Below the pieces are notes generated by a model. The model was not told where the DNA came from. It did no database searches and saw only the letters and a list, made by a program, of their open reading frames with translations. Shown here piece by piece: positions 45,650-54,094 of a stretch of DNA of 64,000 bases. This DNA comes from Arthrobacter sp. zg-Y769 (GTDB lineage: Bacteria; Actinomycetota; Actinomycetes; Actinomycetales; Micrococcaceae): positions 1 through 64,000 of the forward strand of contig NZ_JAJJOE010000008.1 in NCBI RefSeq assembly GCF_020907405.1. The letters run 5' to 3'. Position numbers and translations under genes: made by a program. The stretch's first letter is position 1, and every line of letters begins with the position of its first letter.

Positions 45650-46696
45650 GTGCCAGATTCCCCCGCTGCTTCCTCCCCCGCGCCCTCATCCGGGTCCGCC
45701 CGCCTCCGCGGCACTGCTGCCGGACTGCTCGTCTCGGCGGCCGCCGTCGCCGCGGCCTACCTGCTGCACCAGCTCCTGCCGGCAGTGCCCGTCCTGACGG
45801 CTGCGGTACTCCTGGGGCTGCTGGCTGCGAATGTGCCCGGTGTGGCGGTGCGGGCCGCCGGAACCTGGAAGCCCGGCCTCGCCGTGGCGGCGCGGAAATT
45901 CCTGCGGCTGGGAATAGTGCTGCTGGGGCTGAAGGTCTCGCTGGCCGCCATTGCCGGACTGGGCTGGACAGCACTGGTGCTGATTGTGGTCCTGGTGCTG
46001 GCCGCCTTCGCGGGGACGTACGGCATCTGCCGGCTGTTCCGCCTGCCGGGCGACGAACCGGTGCTGATCGCCGCCGGGTTTTCCATCTGCGGCGTATCCG
46101 CCATCGGCGCCGTGGCTGCCGTCCGCAGGACGCGCACCGAAGAGACGGTCGTGCCGATTGCCCTGGTGACGCTCTGCGGGACACTGGCCATCGCGGCCCT
46201 GCCGCTGGCCGGCAGCCTCCTGAAGCTGTCGCCTGAGGTTTTCGGCTCCTGGGCCGGGGCCTCGGTGCATGACGTAGGACAGGTGGTGGCCACGGCGCAG
46301 ACCGCAGGAACCGCGGCACTGGCTGCCGCCGTCGTCGTGAAGCTGGCCCGTGTAATCCTGCTGGCACCGATGACCGCCGCTGCCGGGCTGGCCGCACGCC
46401 GGGCCGAGGCGAGGGGCACGGCGGCAGGTAAGCGGCCGCCGCTGGTCCCCCTGTTTGTCCTGGGCTTCCTCGCCATGATCCTGGTCCGTACCTCGGGTGT
46501 GCTGCCCGAAGCGGCACTGGACACCGCCGGCCTGGTGCAGGAACTGCTTTTTACCGCCGCGCTGTTCGCGCTGGGTGCCGGCGTCCGGGTCCGGACGCTC
46601 TTCGCCTCCGGTGTCCGTGCCGCGGCGGCCGCGTTGGCCTCCTGGGTGCTTATCTCCGGACTGGGTCTAGCCGCCGCGGTGCTGCTGGCCGGATAA
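45650..46696 (+). CDS. YeiH/UPF0324 family putative sulfate exporter
   Basis: 348 residues, about ten hydrophobic segments. Conserved pieces: KFLRLGIVLLGLKVSL, GFSICGVSAIGAVAAVRRTR (part) and SVHDVGQVVATAQTAG. The family exports sulfate-like anions or sulfonates by analogy; not tested for this branch. Likely GTG start, no clear ribosome site. Next gene pepN begins 48 bp later on the same strand. Confidence 0.87.
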   Translation: MPDSPAASSPAPSSGSARLRGTAAGLLVSAAAVAAAYLLHQLLPAVPVLTAAVLLGLLAANVPGVAVRAAGTWKPGLAVAARKFLRLGIVLLGLKVSLAAIAGLGWTALVLIVVLVLAAFAGTYGICRLFRLPGDEPVLIAAGFSICGVSAIGAVAAVRRTRTEETVVPIALVTLCGTLAIAALPLAGSLLKLSPEVFGSWAGASVHDVGQVVATAQTAGTAALAAAVVVKLARVILLAPMTAAAGLAARRAEARGTAAGKRPPLVPLFVLGFLAMILVRTSGVLPEAALDTAGLVQELLFTAALFALGAGVRVRTLFASGVRAAAAALASWVLISGLGLAAAVLLAG

Positions 46697-46744
46697 GCCG
46701 TCACAGGGCAACGCCGCAGGCGGCAGAAGTGATTGAATGAACAG

Positions 46745-49354
46745 GTGCCTAACCAGAACCTGAGCCGTGACGAAGCCGCTCTGCGGTCCCACCTGCTGTC
46801 CGTAACCTCCTACGACGTCGAGCTGGACCTGGGCAATGCCCAGGATCCGGATGCCGCAGGCTTCCGGTCCCGCAGCACCATTGCCTTCAGCTGTTCCGAG
46901 CCGGGCGCCGCGACGTTCCTGGACTTCATCCACGGCGGGGTGTCCTCAGTGGTACTGAACGGTACCGAGCTGGACCTGACGGCGGCCGTGGACGAATCGC
47001 GGATCCACCTTCCCGGCCTTCAGGCGGAGAACACGGTCACCGTGGAGGGCACGGCCCTCTACAGCCGCAGCGGCGAAGGCCTCCACCGTTTCCTGGACCC
47101 GGCGGACGGGCAGACCTACCTCTACACGCAGTATGAGCCCGCCGACGCGCGGCGCGTCTTTGCGGACTTTGAGCAGCCGGACCTGAAGGCGTCCTTTAGC
47201 TTCACCGTGACGGCGCCAAGCGGATGGCAGGTAGCCTCCAACGGCGTCGAAACGCGGCGCACGGCACTGGGTGACGGTACCCTCAGCCGCTGGGAATTCG
47301 CCCCCACCCAGCGCATCTCCACCTACATCACCACCGTTCTGGCCGGCCCCTACCACCGCGCCGACGACGAGTGGTCCATCCGGCTAAAGGACGGCTCGGA
47401 CCTGCGGGTCCCCCTGGCTGCGTACTGCCGTTCCTCCCTGGCCGGGTTCTTTGACGCGGAGAACATCTTTGCGGTCACCAAGGCCGGCCTGGACTACTTC
47501 CATGAGCTCTTTGACTTCCCGTACCCCTTCGGGAAGTACGACTCCGCCTTTGTCCCGGAGTACAACCTGGGCGCCATGGAGAACCCCGGCCTGGTGACGT
47601 TCACGGAAGCGTATGTCTTCCGGTCCCGGGCCACCGAGGCGCAGTACGAGGCGCGGGCGAACACCATCCTGCACGAGATGGCGCACATGTGGTTCGGTGA
47701 CCTTGTCACGATGCAGTGGTGGGATGACCTGTGGCTCAAGGAATCCTTCGCCGACTACATGGGTGCCCTGGCGGTGGACCGCGCCACGGACTTCACCAAC
47801 TCGTGGGTCAGCTTTGCGAACCGGCGCAAGGCCTGGGCCTACGTCCAGGACCAGCTGCCCACCACGCATCCCATCGTTGCCGACATTCCGGACCTGGAGG
47901 CAGCCAAGCAGAACTTCGACGGCATCACGTACGCCAAGGGCGCCTCGGTGCTCAAGCAACTGGTGGCCTACGTGGGGTTCGATACCTTCATTGAAGCGGC
48001 CCGCGGCTACTTCCGGACCCATGCCTACGGCAACACCACCCTCGCGGACCTCCTGACTGCGCTTGAGACGGCGTCCGGCCGGGACATGGCCCTGTGGTCC
48101 AGCCGGTGGCTGCAGACCGCCGGCGTTCCGGTCCTGGTTCCGGCAACGGAAACCGACGACGCCGGAGCGTACACATCGGTGGTCATCTCCCAGAATGCCC
48201 CGGATCCGGTCAGCGGCGAGCAGGTCCCCCGGCCGCACAGGCTCCGCATAGGGCTCTACGACTTCGACGCCGCCGGTGCACTGGTCCGCATTGACAGCGT
48301 GGAACTGGACGTCGCCGGTCCCAGGACCGAGGTGCCCGAACTGGTCGGCAGGCAGCGTCCGGCCCTGCTGCTGCTCAATGACGAGGACCTGACCTACGCC
48401 AAGATCCGCTTCGACGATGCGTCGCTGGCCACACTGCTCGAGTCCCTGCATCAGCTCAGCGACCCCCTGGCCCGGGCGATTTCCCTGTCAGCGTTGTGGA
48501 ACAGCGTCCGCGACGGCGTCCTGAGCGCAAAGGACTATGTCCGGCTGGTCCAGCGGGTCACGCCTCAGGAAAGCGGGGCCGGTGTACTGCAGGTACTGCT
48601 GGACAACGCCCTCAGCGCCATTGAGTACTACGCTCCGGCACCGCGCCGGAGCGCGTTGCGTGAGGAGTTCTACGGGCACATTGCCGGGCAGCTGAAGGCG
48701 GCAGCACCGGGAAGCGACCGGCAGATCATCTGGGCCCGGGCAGCTGCCGGCGCCGGGCGGCGCAGCAGCAGCTACACCCCGCTCCTGCGCGGACTGCTGG
48801 ACGGCACTGCCGGCATCAACGGCCTGGCGGTGGATTCCGATCTGCGCTGGCGCCTCTGGGTCGCCCTGGCGGCAACAAACTCCGCCACCCGTGCTGAACT
48901 GGATGCGGAACTGGAACGGGACACCACCGCATCGGGGCGCGTGGGCCACACGACTGCCGCGGCGGCGTTCCCAAATCCGGAGGTCAAGGCCGCCGCGTGG
49001 CAGGCAGCGGTCCACTCAAATGTTCTCTCCAATGAGCTGCTCTCAGCGACCATAACCGGGTTCAACCTCGGCAGCCACGAGCTTCTGGATGCTTACCTGC
49101 CGGAATATTTCGCTTCCCTCACCGAGGTCTGGTCCGGACGCAGCATCGAGCTGGCCTCCCGTGTGGTCGGCGGGCTCTACCCCGGACACCAGGACGCGGC
49201 GGCAGGCACGGCGCCGGCCGATCATCCGGTGGTGCAGGAATCGGTGGAATGGCTGGAGCTGCACCCCCACGCGCCGGCCGCGCTGCGGCGGATCATCATC
49301 GAGCAGCAGGACCAGCTGCTCCGGTCGCTCCGGGTCCAGGCGGCCGCACTGTAA
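46745..49354 (+). CDS. pepN: Aminopeptidase N
   Basis: A cytosolic M1 zinc aminopeptidase of 869 residues. GAMEN exopeptidase motif (276-280) and HEMAH-x18-E zinc site (HEMAHMWFGD 310-319) are intact, followed by the long helical C-terminal domain (ERAP1-like). A TTG start four codons upstream is possible; I chose GTG at 46745 because the protein then begins MPNQNLSRDEAALRS, the form I know from related species. It is one of the largest genes here. Confidence 0.93.
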   Translation: MPNQNLSRDEAALRSHLLSVTSYDVELDLGNAQDPDAAGFRSRSTIAFSCSEPGAATFLDFIHGGVSSVVLNGTELDLTAAVDESRIHLPGLQAENTVTVEGTALYSRSGEGLHRFLDPADGQTYLYTQYEPADARRVFADFEQPDLKASFSFTVTAPSGWQVASNGVETRRTALGDGTLSRWEFAPTQRISTYITTVLAGPYHRADDEWSIRLKDGSDLRVPLAAYCRSSLAGFFDAENIFAVTKAGLDYFHELFDFPYPFGKYDSAFVPEYNLGAMENPGLVTFTEAYVFRSRATEAQYEARANTILHEMAHMWFGDLVTMQWWDDLWLKESFADYMGALAVDRATDFTNSWVSFANRRKAWAYVQDQLPTTHPIVADIPDLEAAKQNFDGITYAKGASVLKQLVAYVGFDTFIEAARGYFRTHAYGNTTLADLLTALETASGRDMALWSSRWLQTAGVPVLVPATETDDAGAYTSVVISQNAPDPVSGEQVPRPHRLRIGLYDFDAAGALVRIDSVELDVAGPRTEVPELVGRQRPALLLLNDEDLTYAKIRFDDASLATLLESLHQLSDPLARAISLSALWNSVRDGVLSAKDYVRLVQRVTPQESGAGVLQVLLDNALSAIEYYAPAPRRSALREEFYGHIAGQLKAAAPGSDRQIIWARAAAGAGRRSSSYTPLLRGLLDGTAGINGLAVDSDLRWRLWVALAATNSATRAELDAELERDTTASGRVGHTTAAAAFPNPEVKAAAWQAAVHSNVLSNELLSATITGFNLGSHELLDAYLPEYFASLTEVWSGRSIELASRVVGGLYPGHQDAAAGTAPADHPVVQESVEWLELHPHAPAALRRIIIEQQDQLLRSLRVQAAAL

Positions 49355-49388
49355 TTGCGCTGTGCGGGTGCCCGGCGCCTTACCGTGG

Positions 49389-49727
49389 TCAGGCCAGCTG
49401 CGGCTTGGCCACGGTGAGGAGGATCGCGGAGTCTTCCAGTGCTTTCACGGAATGCCGGGCCTGCGGAACAATCAGCAGGTCTCCGGCGGACCCGTCCCAG
49501 GTGTTGCCCTCCGCCGATAAAGCGACCCGCCCCTTGAGTACATAGACGGTTGCCTCGCCGGGGTTCTCATGCTCGTCCATAACAAAGCCGGCCCGAAGGG
49601 CGATCACTGTCTGCCGCAGCACGTGCTCGTGGCCGCCGTAGACGGTGGAGGCGCTGCGTCCGCTGGCCGCCTGCCGTGAGGATTCCAGATGTCTGCGGGC
49701 AAGGGCGGTCAGCGACTTTTTCTCCAT
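49389..49727 (-). CDS. Cupin-domain protein
   Basis: 112 residues, one cupin barrel. Motif 1 DEHENPGEATVYVLKGRVAL and motif 2 PQARHSVKALEDS give His/Glu candidates for metal binding (H and E present). No enzyme function can be assigned. TAGACT six bases before ATG and no ribosome site suggest a leaderless start. Convergent with pepN. Confidence 0.8.
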   Translation of the reverse strand: MEKKSLTALARRHLESSRQAASGRSASTVYGGHEHVLRQTVIALRAGFVMDEHENPGEATVYVLKGRVALSAEGNTWDGSAGDLLIVPQARHSVKALEDSAILLTVAKPQLA

Positions 49728-49733
49728 CTTCGC

Positions 49734-49739
49734 AGTCTA
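49734..49739 (-). promoter_or_regulatory. -10 element of the cupin gene, leaderless
   Basis: TAGACT ends six bases before the cupin ATG. Confidence 0.5.
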
Positions 49740-49788
49740 GGCCTACGGACCGCCGCCCGGGTAGCGCGGAGGTCCGCAGGCCTGCAGG

Positions 49789-50865
49789 CTACGGAACGCG
49801 GTTCAACCACTCGGAAGTGTCGAATTTGTCGGCGACCTTCTGCTCCGCGAGGGCCAGCTCCTCATCGGAGAGCCCTGCCTCCACGGCGCCGTAACGCGTG
49901 GCGAAGGTGTCCATCATGGTTGCAATGATGTCTTCGCGGGACAGCCCGGTCTGCCGTTTGAGCGGATCCACCCGCTTCTTGGCACTGGTAGTGCCCTTAT
50001 CCGAGAGTTTCTCCTTGCCGATCCGCAGGACCTCCACCATCTTGTCCGCGTCGATGTTGTAGGACATCGTGACGTGGTGCAGCATCCCGCCGCTGCTGAA
50101 CCGCTTCTGGGCGGCACCGCCGATCTTGCCCTGGTCCGTAGCCATGTCATTCAGCGGCACATACCAGGCGGAGATGCCGAGCTTCTTCAGGGACTCCATC
50201 ACCCAGGCATCCAGGAACGGGTAGGAATCCGCAAAGCTGAGCCCGTCAACCAGGGACTGGGGAACGTAGAGCGAGTAGGTGATGGCATTGCCGTGTTCCA
50301 TGAACATCGCTCCGCCGCCGGTGATGCGCCGGACTACGGTGACGCCGTGCCGTTCCGCGCCCTCGGGGTCCACCTCGTTCTTCAGCGACTGGAAGCTGCC
50401 GATCACTACGGACGGCGACTCCCATTCCCAGAACCGGAGGGTTGGGTTGCGCTTTCCGGCACCGACTTCCTCGGCCAGGACCTCGTCCATGGCTACGTGC
50501 ATGTGTGTGGACAACGGAGTGGGCGGGATGATCTCCCACTGATGGTCGCCCCAGCCGGTGGCCTTGCCCAGTGCGCGGCGGACCGTGGTGGCCACGGCTT
50601 CGGGGGAAAAGCCGAACAGGACAGTGTCCGGGGACAGCCGGGAGGAGACTGCTGCGGCTATATCGCCGAACGATGCCTCGGCAGGAAGCCCCTCGAGTGC
50701 GGCATTAATGTCCCCTAGCGCTTCATCCGGTTCCAGGAAGAAGTCGCCGCCAAGGGAAACATCCGCCAGCCGGCCGTCACGGACGGCCAGGTCCACAACA
50801 ACCAGTTTGCCGCCGGGCACTTTGTACTCTCCGTGCCGGCGTCCGCTCTTATCCGTGCTTGCCAT
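49789..50865 (-). CDS. Lipoate ligase-like protein with N-terminal accessory domain
   Basis: 358 residues. The first ~100 resemble the small accessory domain that sits at the C-terminus of E. coli LplA (GGKLVVVDLAVRDGRLADVSLGGDFF, shown in part). The catalytic biotin/lipoate ligase domain follows with RRITGGGAMFMEHGNAITYS and the lysine KIGGAAQKR. Domain order is therefore the reverse of LplA. It may attach lipoate, octanoate or biotin; the substrate is open. ATG has GAGGAG at a good distance. Confidence 0.85.
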   Translation of the reverse strand: MASTDKSGRRHGEYKVPGGKLVVVDLAVRDGRLADVSLGGDFFLEPDEALGDINAALEGLPAEASFGDIAAAVSSRLSPDTVLFGFSPEAVATTVRRALGKATGWGDHQWEIIPPTPLSTHMHVAMDEVLAEEVGAGKRNPTLRFWEWESPSVVIGSFQSLKNEVDPEGAERHGVTVVRRITGGGAMFMEHGNAITYSLYVPQSLVDGLSFADSYPFLDAWVMESLKKLGISAWYVPLNDMATDQGKIGGAAQKRFSSGGMLHHVTMSYNIDADKMVEVLRIGKEKLSDKGTTSAKKRVDPLKRQTGLSREDIIATMMDTFATRYGAVEAGLSDEELALAEQKVADKFDTSEWLNRVP

Positions 50866-50920
50866 CAAGACTCCTCTGCTCCGAACCGGTGCCGGGACCG
50901 GATGGTCCCCCCTTACGGGG

Positions 50921-50953
50921 AAAGGCCCGCCGGGCTGATGCCGGCGGACCTTT
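50921..50953 (-). terminator. Terminator after rpmE2
   Basis: AAAGG-CCGCCGG pairs with CCGGCGG-CCTTT (12 bp with one C-A mismatch, 7-base loop), starting 31 bases past the L31 stop on the minus strand. Confidence 0.7.
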
Positions 50954-50983
50954 CTCCAAATACTGCTGTGTTTTCCGAACTGG

Positions 50984-51241
50984 CTACTTCTTGGCGCCGA
51001 AGCCCTTGAAGCGGGCGTTGAAGCGCTCCACGCGGCCGGCGGAGTCCATGATGCGCTGCTTGCCCGTGTAGAACGGGTGCGATGCGGAGGAGATTTCCAC
51101 CTCGATGAGCGGGTAGGTGTTTCCGTCTTCCCACTCGATCGTCTTGGAGGACGTGGCGGTGGAGTTCGTCAGGAACGCGGTGTCGGACGCGAGGTCACGG
51201 AAGACAACCGGAGCATACTTGGGGTGGATATCAGACTTCAC
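50984..51241 (-). CDS. rpmE2: Ribosomal protein bL31, cysteine-free type B
   Basis: 85 residues: [53 protein letters not shown] (parts) and [12 protein letters not shown]. No cysteine is present, so this is the zinc-independent paralogue (L31B) that replaces the Zn form under zinc shortage in many bacteria. GTG start with AAGAAGG seven bases before it. Preceded by a folded leader and a promoter. Confidence 0.95.
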   Translation of the reverse strand: MKSDIHPKYAPVVFRDLASDTAFLTNSTATSSKTIEWEDGNTYPLIEVEISSASHPFYTGKQRIMDSAGRVERFNARFKGFGAKK

Positions 51242-51258
51242 AGTTTTACCTTCTTTTG

Positions 51259-51318
51259 GTGCCTGGATTTTGCCAGGCACAGTGTGGTTGAAAGCTTTAT
51301 TGGCCGTACATTCGGCCA
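51259..51318 (-). ncRNA. Candidate L31 leader (autoregulatory 5' UTR)
   Basis: Two hairpins in the ~78-base leader: TGGCCG/CGGCCA (51301-51318) and GTGCCTGG/CCAGGCAC (51259-51280, perfect 8-bp stem). The second ends just before the AAGAAGG ribosome site. Ribosomal-protein leaders in front of L31 genes are known in Actinobacteria; I could not check this one against the published model. Confidence 0.5.
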
Positions 51319-51325
51319 GCAACCC

Positions 51326-51355
51326 ATACTAGCGCATTTCGCGGGCCGGCAGGAA
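51326..51355 (-). promoter_or_regulatory. Promoter of rpmE2
   Basis: TTCCTG (51350-51355), an 18-base spacer and TAGTAT (51326-51331), giving an expected start near 51319. No Zur-like dyad stands out. Confidence 0.5.
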
Positions 51356-51389
51356 ACGCTGCGGGTGCCTGCCCGGGTATCGCAACGGG

Positions 51390-52313
51390 TCAGGGGCCGG
51401 TGCCCCACTGCGCGTTGACGGCCGTGATTCTAGAGGTAATGCCCTGGTTCAGGCCGGTGATTTCGATCTGCAGGGGACGGTAGTACTGATCCAGGCACAG
51501 CGAGAAGGACCCGGCGGGAAGCACCGCGGCTGAGGTGGACGCCGGGCCGGTTTGGTTTCCGGCCCGGGCATCCGCGGTGTCGAAGCTGCCGCTGATCTGC
51601 GTGCAGGGCAGGCCGTTGAGGAGCGCACCGTACCGAACCGCCACCTCTGACGACGGCGCGAGCAGCGCCGCCACCTTTTCCGGCCGCACCGTCAGTTCGG
51701 CGGCATCGGCAAGGACTGCCGCAGAGGCCTCTTCGGCTGATCCCTCCGGGTCTGCGGAAATGTCCTGGCCGCCTTTACGAAGCACCCGCTGTCCGTCGCG
51801 GATGGTGACGGCGAGGTCTTCGTCGGTGCCCTGCAGGGTCATGCTGAAGTCGGGACTGGTGGTGAACCGGACGCTGTAGGTGCCGGCCGGGAGCCAGCTG
51901 GTTTCGGTCTGCAGGGTTTGGATGCCGCCCCCGCCCGAGGCCATGGCGGTGGAGACGCAGGTCCCCGCTTCGGTTCCGGAGACGGGGTCCGGATCCCGCC
52001 GGATCAGCCATTGGCAGGCATCCTGGACCGGCTGCGGCATCCCTGCCTGGGTGCCGGTGACGCCGACCCTTGGCGCCGGGGCAGTTGTTTCGGGAACGGG
52101 CGACGGCGGCCGGGTGGGCACGGAGGTGCGCGTGGGTTCCGCCGCGACGGGTCCGGAAGCGGACGGTGCCTGCGGAGCGGACGGTGCCGGCGAAGCGGAC
52201 ACCGTCCGTTCCTTCAGCTGCTGTGCGGTGGGACCGCAGGCCGAAACGGTCAGCAGCAATCCCGTGCACAGTGCCAGGACAGTTCCTGGCCGGGTCCTTG
52301 CACGGGATTCCAT
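51390..52313 (-). CDS. Putative secreted lipoprotein, unknown function
   Basis: 307 residues. Signal peptide with the lipobox ending SAC26 (LLLTVSAC), then a Pro/Ser/Thr-rich linker (about 35-95), then a globular domain with several Cys (C109 DACQWL; C127; C244; C282) that could form disulfides outside the cell. GGAG lies five bases before ATG; upstream in-frame codons are rejected. No family recognised. Confidence 0.75.
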   Translation of the reverse strand: MESRARTRPGTVLALCTGLLLTVSACGPTAQQLKERTVSASPAPSAPQAPSASGPVAAEPTRTSVPTRPPSPVPETTAPAPRVGVTGTQAGMPQPVQDACQWLIRRDPDPVSGTEAGTCVSTAMASGGGGIQTLQTETSWLPAGTYSVRFTTSPDFSMTLQGTDEDLAVTIRDGQRVLRKGGQDISADPEGSAEEASAAVLADAAELTVRPEKVAALLAPSSEVAVRYGALLNGLPCTQISGSFDTADARAGNQTGPASTSAAVLPAGSFSLCLDQYYRPLQIEITGLNQGITSRITAVNAQWGTGP

Positions 52314-52406
52314 GGCAGCTCCGCTGGTGTCCTCATCGATGGGTGACCTGGCACAGTCTGGCACCCGGGGAGCTGCAGGGTAAGGGCAGTGGACCGCCCG
52401 CGTGGG

Positions 52407-53210
52407 TTAGGGCCGGCACTCCCAGAAAGCCACCGCGCTGGCGGCAGCCACATTCAGCGAATCCACGCCTCCGCTCATCGGGATACGCACCGCCAGGTCG
52501 ACGCCGGCAAGGGTGGTTTCGGCCAGGCCATCGCCTTCGGTGCCGAGGACCAGGGCAAGACGCTCGTCGCGGCGGGCGCTGAGTTCGTCCAGGGTCAGGG
52601 AATCCTCCCGCAGGGCCAGGGCGGCCGTGACAAAGCCTGCCTCCCGGAGTTGCCGGAGCTGCGCCGGCCAGTCCGTCAGGCGTACCCAGGGAACCTGGAA
52701 CACGGTACCCATGCTCACCCTGATGGCCCGGCGGTACAGCGGATCCGCGCAGCGGGGCGTCACGAGGACGGCGTCCACCTGCAGGGCGGCGGCCGAACGG
52801 AAGATGGCCCCGATGTTGGTGTGGTCGACAATGTCTTCCAGCACGGCAATGCGGCGGGCCGTACCCAGCAGGGCGCCCAGTTCCAGCGGCGCCGGCCGTT
52901 CCATGGCGGCCAGCGCACCGCGGTGCAGGTGGAACCCGGTGATCTCTTCCAGGACCTCCGCCGTGCCTACGAACGCGGGGACCTCGGGGAACCGCTCCAG
53001 GACGTCAGTCAGGTCCGGAAGCCATTTCTCGGCCAGGAAGAAGGACCGGGGGCGGTGCCCGGCGTCGACCGCGCGGCGCAGGACCTTGGAGGATTCGGCA
53101 ATGTACATGCCCTCCTCCGGCTCCCGCCGCCTCCGGAGGGAAGTGTCCGTGAGGGAGGTGTAGTCGAGAACACGGGGATCGTTGGCCGAGTCGAGGTACT
53201 GGAGGTTCAC
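52407..53210 (-). CDS. SpoU/TrmH-family RNA 2'-O-methyltransferase
   Basis: 267 residues, SPOUT fold. N-terminal substrate domain (MYIAESSKVLRRA), then the knotted SAM site with LEDIVDHTNIGAIFRSAAAL, LVLGTEGDGL and IPMSGGVDSLNVAAASAVAF, the last motif typical of TrmH-like rRNA/tRNA ribose methylases. GTG start ten bases after AGGAG. The exact RNA site is unknown. 13 bp downstream of the ABC ATPase gene. Confidence 0.92.
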   Translation of the reverse strand: MNLQYLDSANDPRVLDYTSLTDTSLRRRREPEEGMYIAESSKVLRRAVDAGHRPRSFFLAEKWLPDLTDVLERFPEVPAFVGTAEVLEEITGFHLHRGALAAMERPAPLELGALLGTARRIAVLEDIVDHTNIGAIFRSAAALQVDAVLVTPRCADPLYRRAIRVSMGTVFQVPWVRLTDWPAQLRQLREAGFVTAALALREDSLTLDELSARRDERLALVLGTEGDGLAETTLAGVDLAVRIPMSGGVDSLNVAAASAVAFWECRP

Positions 53211-53223
53211 CCGGTGCCTGCTC

Positions 53224-54012
53224 CTAGCCGCGCAGGGCGGTGGCTGAGTACCGGCCGCCCTCGCGGCGCAGGTCCAGCGGCAGGTCAAAGGCGGTGCTCA
53301 GGTGCTCTTCGGTGAACACTTCTTCGATGGGACCGGACGCGACCACGCCTCCGTCGCGGAGCAGCAGGGCATGGCTGAACCCGGTGGGGACCTCTTCCAG
53401 GTGGTGGGTGACCAGCACCATGGCGGGTGCTTCCTCGTCCCGGGCCAGTTCGCCGAGCCGGAACAGCAGGTCCTCGCGGCCGGCCAGGTCCAGGCCGGCG
53501 GCCGGCTCGTCCAGCAGCAGCAGCTCCGGGTCCGTCATCAGGGCGCGGGCAATCTGCACGCGCTTGCGCTCCCCTTCGCTGAGGGAGGAGAACCGGCGGT
53601 TCATGAAGGTGGACATGCCCCATTCGTGCAGCAGGTGGAAGGCACGGCGTTCGTCGAGCTTTTCGTACTTTTCACGCCAGCGTCCGGTCATCCCGTAGGA
53701 GGCCGTAAGCACCACGTTGAGGACTGTTTCATCTTCCGGAATCTGACCCGCCAGTGCAGCGGAGGCCAGGCCGATACGGGGGCGGAGTTCAAAAACGTCC
53801 ACGGCTCCGAGGACTTCCTCGAGGATTCCGGCTACGCCGCGCGTGGGGTGCATCCGGCCGCTGGCAATCTGCAGCAGCGTGGTCTTCCCGGCACCGTTGG
53901 GACCCATGATCACCCAACGCTCACCCTCCTTGACCTGCCAGTTAACGCCGTCCAACAGGGTTTTTCCGCCGCGGACAACACTTACGCCGGCAAATTCAAG
54001 AACATCACTCAT
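53224..54012 (-). CDS. Stand-alone ABC ATPase
   Basis: 262 residues: Walker A GPNGAGKTTLL, signature LSEGERKRVQIARAL, Walker B LLLLDEPAAGLD and H-loop VTHH. No permease gene is adjacent, as in YlmA/ModF-like orphan ATPases. TAATGT lies eight bases before the second of two ATGs, so a leaderless start is possible; a start four codons earlier is the alternative. Divergent from serB. Confidence 0.9.
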   Translation of the reverse strand: MSDVLEFAGVSVVRGGKTLLDGVNWQVKEGERWVIMGPNGAGKTTLLQIASGRMHPTRGVAGILEEVLGAVDVFELRPRIGLASAALAGQIPEDETVLNVVLTASYGMTGRWREKYEKLDERRAFHLLHEWGMSTFMNRRFSSLSEGERKRVQIARALMTDPELLLLDEPAAGLDLAGREDLLFRLGELARDEEAPAMVLVTHHLEEVPTGFSHALLLRDGGVVASGPIEEVFTEEHLSTAFDLPLDLRREGGRYSATALRG

Positions 54013-54020
54013 AGCACTAG

Positions 54021-54026
54021 ACATTA
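54021..54026 (-). promoter_or_regulatory. Possible -10 of the ABC ATPase gene
   Basis: TAATGT ends eight bases before the ATG at 54012; the spacing is a little long for a leaderless start. Confidence 0.35.
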
Positions 54027-54094
54027 GGCTAAAGAAAGGGGCATTGGCGAAACGATGCGCCGCAGCGGCCCGCCCAACGAGCAGAACGGAAACC

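Noticed and set aside
45507-46517. An upstream extension of the P-type ATPase frame
   Set aside because: The extra ~337 residues are Pro/Arg/Ser-rich, lie antisense to the YeiH gene, and lack a ribosome site; ATG at 45506 has GGGAAG.
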